A stretch of DNA of 6,802 nt from JAGXLP01 sp964649445 (GTDB taxonomy: Bacteria; Bipolaricaulota; Bipolaricaulia; M55B111): assembly GCA_964649445.1 (NCBI GenBank), contig CAZYPS010000098.1, positions 1 to 6,802 of the forward strand, read 5' to 3'. The notes under the pieces were generated by a model that did not search any database, had not been told where the DNA came from, and saw only the letters and a program-made list of their open reading frames with translations. Each line of letters starts with the position of its first letter. Positions within the stretch are counted from its first letter, which is position 1. Made by a program: the position numbers and the translations under genes. This document shows positions 6,057 to 6,802 of this stretch, one piece after another.

Positions 6057-6383
6057 TTACCTCCGTTCGTCACTCGCCCTCTCCTGAATTGCCAGCGCCC
6101 TATCCAGGTCCACTTCCCCTACCTGGTCACGCTCCAGCAGGATCTGACCCAGCTTCCTGTTTTCTTCATCGTCTTCCTGGTGATTTAGTGCCTCTTGTAG
6201 CTGCGAGTTGTCGACGGCTTTCAGGTCTTTTAGTACTTCCCCAACCCTGCGGTCGGCCTCGAAGTATTCCTCCAGTATGCTTAAGATAACGGCGCTTTTG
6301 CTCTTCCTTTCCTGGGAGGATTTCTCCTCCAGCTTCTCCATCAGGTACTGATCCTCTTCTTTGTAATAGATAGTGGTCTGCAT
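6057..6383 (-). CDS. Ribbon-helix-helix protein fused to an MshEN-type c-di-GMP-binding domain
   Basis: The protein has 108 residues, starting at an ATG with GGAAGGTG upstream. Residues 1-42 have the form of a CopG/Arc-type ribbon-helix-helix domain: strand TTIYY (3-7), helix EEDQYLMEKLEEKSS (9-23), turn with SKSA (28-31) and helix VILSILEEYF (32-41). Such domains dimerise and bind DNA through the strand. Residues 46-69 (R46, G48, L51, then L62, L66, Q69) and 77-100 (K77, L78, G79, L82, then L93, L97, Q100) are two 24-residue repeats with 7 residues between them. Both fit the MshEN pattern RLGxxL-x(10)-LxxxLxxQ, known to bind c-di-GMP in type IV pilus and type II secretion ATPases. The usual mid-motif Gly is replaced (K55, D86) and the second Arg is Lys. 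No ATPase part exists. Inference: a c-di-GMP-sensing transcription factor. The gene lies between c-di-GMP riboswitches. An antitoxin is an alternative, but no toxin is adjacent. Confidence 0.8.
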   Translation of the reverse strand: MQTTIYYKEEDQYLMEKLEEKSSQERKSKSAVILSILEEYFEADRRVGEVLKDLKAVDNSQLQEALNHQEDDEENRKLGQILLERDQVGEVDLDRALAIQERASDERR

Positions 6384-6496
6384 ATTACACCTTCCTTTTT
6401 TGGGCTATCGATGGTACGTCTCGTCTAACTGCTATCCTTCCAACAGTATAAAAAGGGAGAATGACTTCGGCTGGAAACCAACTGCGAGATGAGTCG

Positions 6497-6528
6497 AAAA
6501 AATTAAAGCCAAGGTCATCACCCGTTGG
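6497..6528 (-). terminator. Terminator-like hairpin between the riboswitch and the RHH-MshEN gene
   Basis: In the RNA CCAA and GGU pair with ACC and UUGG around a GAUG loop (6528-6509, with a two-base CG bulge), followed by CUUUAAUUUUUU. It stands 13 bases past the aptamer and 113 bases before the gene, so it could be the switching element. The 3' strand of P1 (GUUGCC) can also pair with the following GGCAAAC, but that hairpin does not overlap the terminator, so the sense of control cannot be decided by eye. Confidence 0.5.
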
Positions 6529-6540
6529 TCAAAAGGTTTG

Positions 6541-6620
6541 CCCTGGCAACTCAGCCATCCCGGCAAGGGGATCTGGTGCTTTGCGAGCCCGCGTCTCCGC
6601 AGGGGTGCCTTTTTCAAGGT
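6541..6620 (-). promoter_or_regulatory. c-di-GMP-I (GEMM-I) riboswitch aptamer upstream of the RHH-MshEN gene
   Basis: The minus strand reads UGAAAAAGGCACCCC, P2 with a GAGA (GNRA) tetraloop (GCG-GAGA-CGC extended by CCC/GGG), CUCGCAAAGC, P3 AUCCC/GGGAU, then GAGUUGCC closing P1. The order and spacing match GEMM-I and the two aptamers at 5837-6017. The G20 equivalent is G. The outer helix is short (CCU/AGG), and the predicted transcription start falls inside it. About 160 bases of leader separate it from the ATG at 6383. Confidence 0.8.
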
Positions 6621-6648
6621 ATTATAACTACTTACTATAATTCAAAAC
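6621..6648 (-). promoter_or_regulatory. Probable promoter of the c-di-GMP-controlled operon
   Basis: A perfect TATAAT (6626-6621) is preceded, after 16 bases, by GTTTTG (6648-6643), a weak -35. The start site would fall near 6616-6614, at the first bases of the aptamer, which is where a riboswitch promoter is expected. No closer gene explains it. Confidence 0.55.
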
Positions 6649-6650
6649 CA

Positions 6651-6704
6651 GTGTAACCTAGTATAAACTATAAATCAAGTGTAAAAATGTAAAATAATAT
6701 AAAG
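6651..6704. repeat. Array of RTRTAA words upstream of the operon promoter
   Basis: GTGTAA or a close variant (GTATAA, CTATAA, ATGTAA, ATATAA) starts at 6651, 6661, 6668, 6679, 6687 and 6697, at intervals of 7 to 11 bases. Ribbon-helix-helix regulators often bind short repeated words at about one helical turn next to their own promoter. The AT-rich background makes some of this expected by chance. The remaining bases to 6802 show no gene or RNA that can be supported. Confidence 0.3.
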
Positions 6705-6802
6705 ATATGTCAGTGCAAATATAGCTGGAGCCGCTTATTTATACTTAAAGAGGTCTTCTAGGAAGCAAAAGTAATTTGAGCACCAAACAAGTGTATTCTT
6801 CA

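Noticed and set aside
6057..6383. Antitoxin of a toxin-antitoxin pair
   Set aside because: An RHH N-terminus fits, but no toxin-like gene is adjacent, and the C-terminal part matches MshEN repeats rather than a toxin-binding tail.
6432..6617. A 61-codon minus-strand frame in the leader of the RHH-MshEN gene
   Set aside because: It starts inside the c-di-GMP aptamer, lacks a ribosome binding site and its sequence is fully explained by conserved riboswitch structure and the terminator hairpin.
6705..6802. Possible 3' end of an upstream minus-strand gene (a frame ending in TAA near 6738)
   Set aside because: Only about 21 codons are visible, with no recognisable sequence and no terminator after it, so no call can be supported.

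Overview
The window looks bacterial. It has strong Shine-Dalgarno sites before most genes, a sigma70-like promoter, three recognisable c-di-GMP-I (GEMM-I) riboswitch aptamers, and GTG/TTG starts beside ATG. The lineage cannot be fixed from sequence alone; a thermophilic or anaerobic Firmicutes-like or candidate-phylum bacterium would fit. Two runs of exactly 100 N are scaffold gaps, so this is a draft assembly. All intact genes lie on the minus strand and are best read from right to left.

Right part (about 6802 down to 3590): an AT-rich stretch with repeated RTRTAA words precedes a likely promoter (-10 TATAAT at 6626-6621). The transcript would begin almost directly with a c-di-GMP-I aptamer (6620-6541), followed by a terminator-like hairpin. 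Next is a 108-residue protein (6383-6057) with an N-terminal ribbon-helix-helix DNA-binding domain joined to two 24-residue repeats that match the MshEN c-di-GMP-binding motif. Only 39 bases after its stop codon come two tandem c-di-GMP-I aptamers (6017-5932 and 5916-5837). The second can compete with a stem that would hide the ribosome binding site of the next gene. That gene (5777-3648, broken by both N gaps) encodes a large secreted protein with LVIVD-type beta-propeller repeats and a right-handed beta-helix, probably a surface or matrix protein. A hairpin terminator follows. The inferred unit is a c-di-GMP-controlled operon in which the same second messenger acts on RNA three times and probably on a transcription factor encoded between the riboswitches.

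Middle part (about 3400 to 3000): two gene stumps face each other, a DUF2141-type secreted protein on the minus strand and an aldo/keto reductase on the plus strand. Both have lost their 3' parts. Between them sits a 60-bp imperfect palindrome flanked by AAAAT direct repeats, which looks like a small mobile element.

Left part: an MFS transporter (2836-1649), a 660-bp gene-poor stretch holding a decayed relative of the small element, and the 5' part of a secreted subtilisin-like protease (988 to beyond the window edge). The protease has a possible promoter whose -10 and -35 boxes sit inside inverted repeats.
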